Part shown: positions 4,586 through 6,140 of the stretch, in pieces
How positions within the stretch are numbered: position 1 is the stretch's first letter
Layout of the letters: every line of letters starts with the position of its first letter
Source: Candidatus Omnitrophota bacterium
GTDB taxonomy: Bacteria; Omnitrophota; Gorgyraeia; Pluralincolimonadales; Pluralincolimonadaceae
Reading direction: 5' to 3'
Assembly (NCBI GenBank): GCA_028706795.1
Contig: JAQTVK010000064.1
Coordinates: 1 to 6,140, forward strand
Length of the DNA: 6,140 nucleotides
Position numbers and translations under genes: made by a program
The notes under the pieces: model-generated
The model's database searches: none
Told to the model about the DNA's origin: nothing
Seen by the model: the letters and a program-made list of their open reading frames with translations, nothing else

Positions 4586-6140
4586 CTAATCATATCCGAA
4601 TTTCTTTATGAACAGTGTTTTCGCGCCCTGCACCAATAACAGGTAAGCCGGTACCATTCCCGCAAGCAAAAGGAAATATAAAGGCGGCGGCGCGGTGAAC
4701 CCGAAATGGCTTCCGAGGGGGGAAAGCGTTATTAAAATGCCTGCCGCGACTATGAACAGCGACATCAATACAAGCGGCTTGCTCGGGCGGCTTTCGATAA
4801 AAGGTATCTTTCCGGTACGTATCACATGGATTACCAGCGTCTGGGTGCAAAGCGATTCAATAAACCATCCGGTGCGGAACAACCCCGGGTTATTCCAGGT
4901 ATTGAAGACATACAACATGACGCCGAACGTGAGGAAATCAAAGATCGAGCTTATCGGCCCGATCGTCACCATGAAATTCTTCACGGCCTTTATGTTCCAC
5001 GGGCGCGGCTTCATAAGATATTCCCTGTCGACTTCATCGGTGGGTATCGCCACCTGCGAGACGTCATACAGGAAATTATTTAAGAGGATCTGTATGGGAA
5101 GCATCGGGAGGAAAGGCAGGAAGATGCTTCCCCCGGTCATGCTGAACATGTTCCCGAAATTCGAACTCGACCCCATCTTTATGTATTTGATGATATTGCC
5201 GAATGTCTTCCTGCCTTCGATCACGCCATCTTCGAGAACGAGGAGGTTTTTCCTCAACAGGATTATGTCCGCTGATTCTTTCGCGATGTCCACGGCGTTA
5301 TCCACGGAGATGCCGACATCCGACGCCTTCAGCGCCGGGGCATCATTTATTCCGTCACCGAGGTAGCCGACTATATGGTTATTCTTATGCAGCGCCCTGA
5401 TCACGCTTTCCTTCTGGAGGGGCGACATGCGCGCGAAGACGTTCGCCGTCTCCACCGCGGTTTGAAGCTCGGCGTCGGACATCTTTTCCAATTGTTCGCC
5501 CAGCACGAGGCCGGTTATCTCAAGGCCCACCTCGCTGCATATCTTCTGCGTGACAAGCTCGTTGTCGCCGGTCAGGACCTTAAACTGCACGCCCTGTTTC
5601 GTCAGCACCCATATTGCCTCTTTCGCGTCCGCCTTCGGCGGATCGAGGAAAGCGACATAGCCCTTAAGCACAAGCCCTTGTTCGTCGTCTTTCGAATAAA
5701 CCTCTTTCTTCGCGTCGCTATCCTTATATGCGATGGCCAGGACCCTAAAACCATCGGCGCTTAACCTGTCGTACTCCTCGCGCAAGTCGGCCAGGAGCCA
5801 TTGCTCCATCTCGAATATCTCCCCGTCGAGCTCGTAGTGCGTGCAGCGCTTGAATATCTCCTCCGGGGCCCCTTTCGAGATGAGCGCGTGCTTATTATCC
5901 ATATCGACGACGACAGACATGATCTTCCTTGAAAAATCGAAAGGCATTTCGTCGATCTTTTTGAACTTTTTGACCGCGATCTTCTCATGCTTGAGTATGG
6001 CTTTATCGAGGAGGTTCTTCAGGCCCGTTTGGTAATAGCTGTTTATATAGGCGTATTTGAGGACATCCTGGTCTTCTTTCCTTACGACATCGCAATGCTT
6101 CTCAAGGATTATCTGGTCCATGGTGAGTGTGCCGGTCTTG
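4586..6140 (-). CDS. mgtA: Mg2+-importing P-type (type IIIB) ATPase, MgtA-like, N-terminal part missing
   Basis: 517 residues are visible; the frame runs off the right edge. The first residues are KTGTLT, the remainder of the DKTGT phosphorylation motif; only the last base of the catalytic Asp codon is in the window. Counting from the Met at 6121: nucleotide-binding motif KGAPEE (83-88), TGDN (184-187), and hinge motif GDGINDAPAL (255-264), then transmembrane helices 5-10. SSSNFGNMFS (318-327), LPFLPMLPIQILLNNFLYDVSQVAIPTDEVD and KPRPWN are typical of MgtA/MgtB and not of Ca2+ or Na+/K+ pumps. The enzyme imports Mg2+ across the inner membrane with ATP. A and early membrane domains lie outside. 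The gene is followed after 8 bp by the deacetylase, suggesting one transcript. No Mg2+ leader can be seen because the start is outside the window. Confidence 0.93.
   Translation of the reverse strand, partial: KTGTLTMDQIILEKHCDVVRKEDQDVLKYAYINSYYQTGLKNLLDKAILKHEKIAVKKFKKIDEMPFDFSRKIMSVVVDMDNKHALISKGAPEEIFKRCTHYELDGEIFEMEQWLLADLREEYDRLSADGFRVLAIAYKDSDAKKEVYSKDDEQGLVLKGYVAFLDPPKADAKEAIWVLTKQGVQFKVLTGDNELVTQKICSEVGLEITGLVLGEQLEKMSDAELQTAVETANVFARMSPLQKESVIRALHKNNHIVGYLGDGINDAPALKASDVGISVDNAVDIAKESADIILLRKNLLVLEDGVIEGRKTFGNIIKYIKMGSSSNFGNMFSMTGGSIFLPFLPMLPIQILLNNFLYDVSQVAIPTDEVDREYLMKPRPWNIKAVKNFMVTIGPISSIFDFLTFGVMLYVFNTWNNPGLFRTGWFIESLCTQTLVIHVIRTGKIPFIESRPSKPLVLMSLFIVAAGILITLSPLGSHFGFTAPPPLYFLLLAGMVPAYLLLVQGAKTLFIKKFGYD

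Noticed and set aside
4695..5366. Plus-strand frame of 223 codons
   Set aside because: Antisense shadow of the conserved MgtA-like gene; no recognisable domain.

Overview
The window looks like a piece of a Gram-negative (diderm) bacterial genome, probably of an uncultivated lineage. Evidence for a diderm is an outer-membrane beta-barrel protein with a cleavable signal peptide and a C-terminal Phe. The gene mix (short MerR regulator, extended BioY, HemW, PF13557-type barrel, secreted beta-sandwich protein) and the moderate GC content would suit Omnitrophota or a related phylum. That placement is an impression and cannot be proven from this sequence. Six of the seven genes are on the minus strand; only the barrel gene is on the plus strand.

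Layout: 1-349 is the start of a secreted protein (minus, cut by the window edge). 350-706 is non-coding and holds its promoter, a terminator-like hairpin in its leader, and a block of consecutive hairpins. 707-973 is a short MerR-type regulator. 1114-1737 is bioY, the biotin-binding subunit of an ECF transporter, with a clear intrinsic terminator after it and copies of a repeat on both sides. 1835-2959 is hemW, a radical-SAM protein. 3031-3843 is an outer-membrane barrel, divergent from hemW. 3840-4577 is a membrane-anchored polysaccharide deacetylase, convergent with the barrel gene by a 4-bp overlap. 4586-6140 is the C-terminal two thirds of a Mg2+-importing P-type ATPase, in an operon with the deacetylase.

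The most interesting signal is regulatory. The barrel gene is preceded by a perfect 10-bp inverted repeat, ATTGTAAACC-N15-GGTTTACAAT, which matches the known BirA (biotin repressor) operator pattern TTGTAAACC-N15/16-GGTTTACAA. It lies between the -10 box and the start codon. The bioY promoter has a degenerate copy of the same operator in exactly the same position. This suggests that the outer-membrane barrel and the inner-membrane biotin transporter are co-repressed by BirA, and that the barrel may be an outer-membrane entry route for biotin or a biotin precursor. The same operator also overlaps a candidate -35 box of hemW on the other strand. A second item is the hairpin block at 544-692: every non-Watson-Crick position in its two long stems becomes G-U when read on the minus strand, which points to a structured RNA or transcribed repeat.
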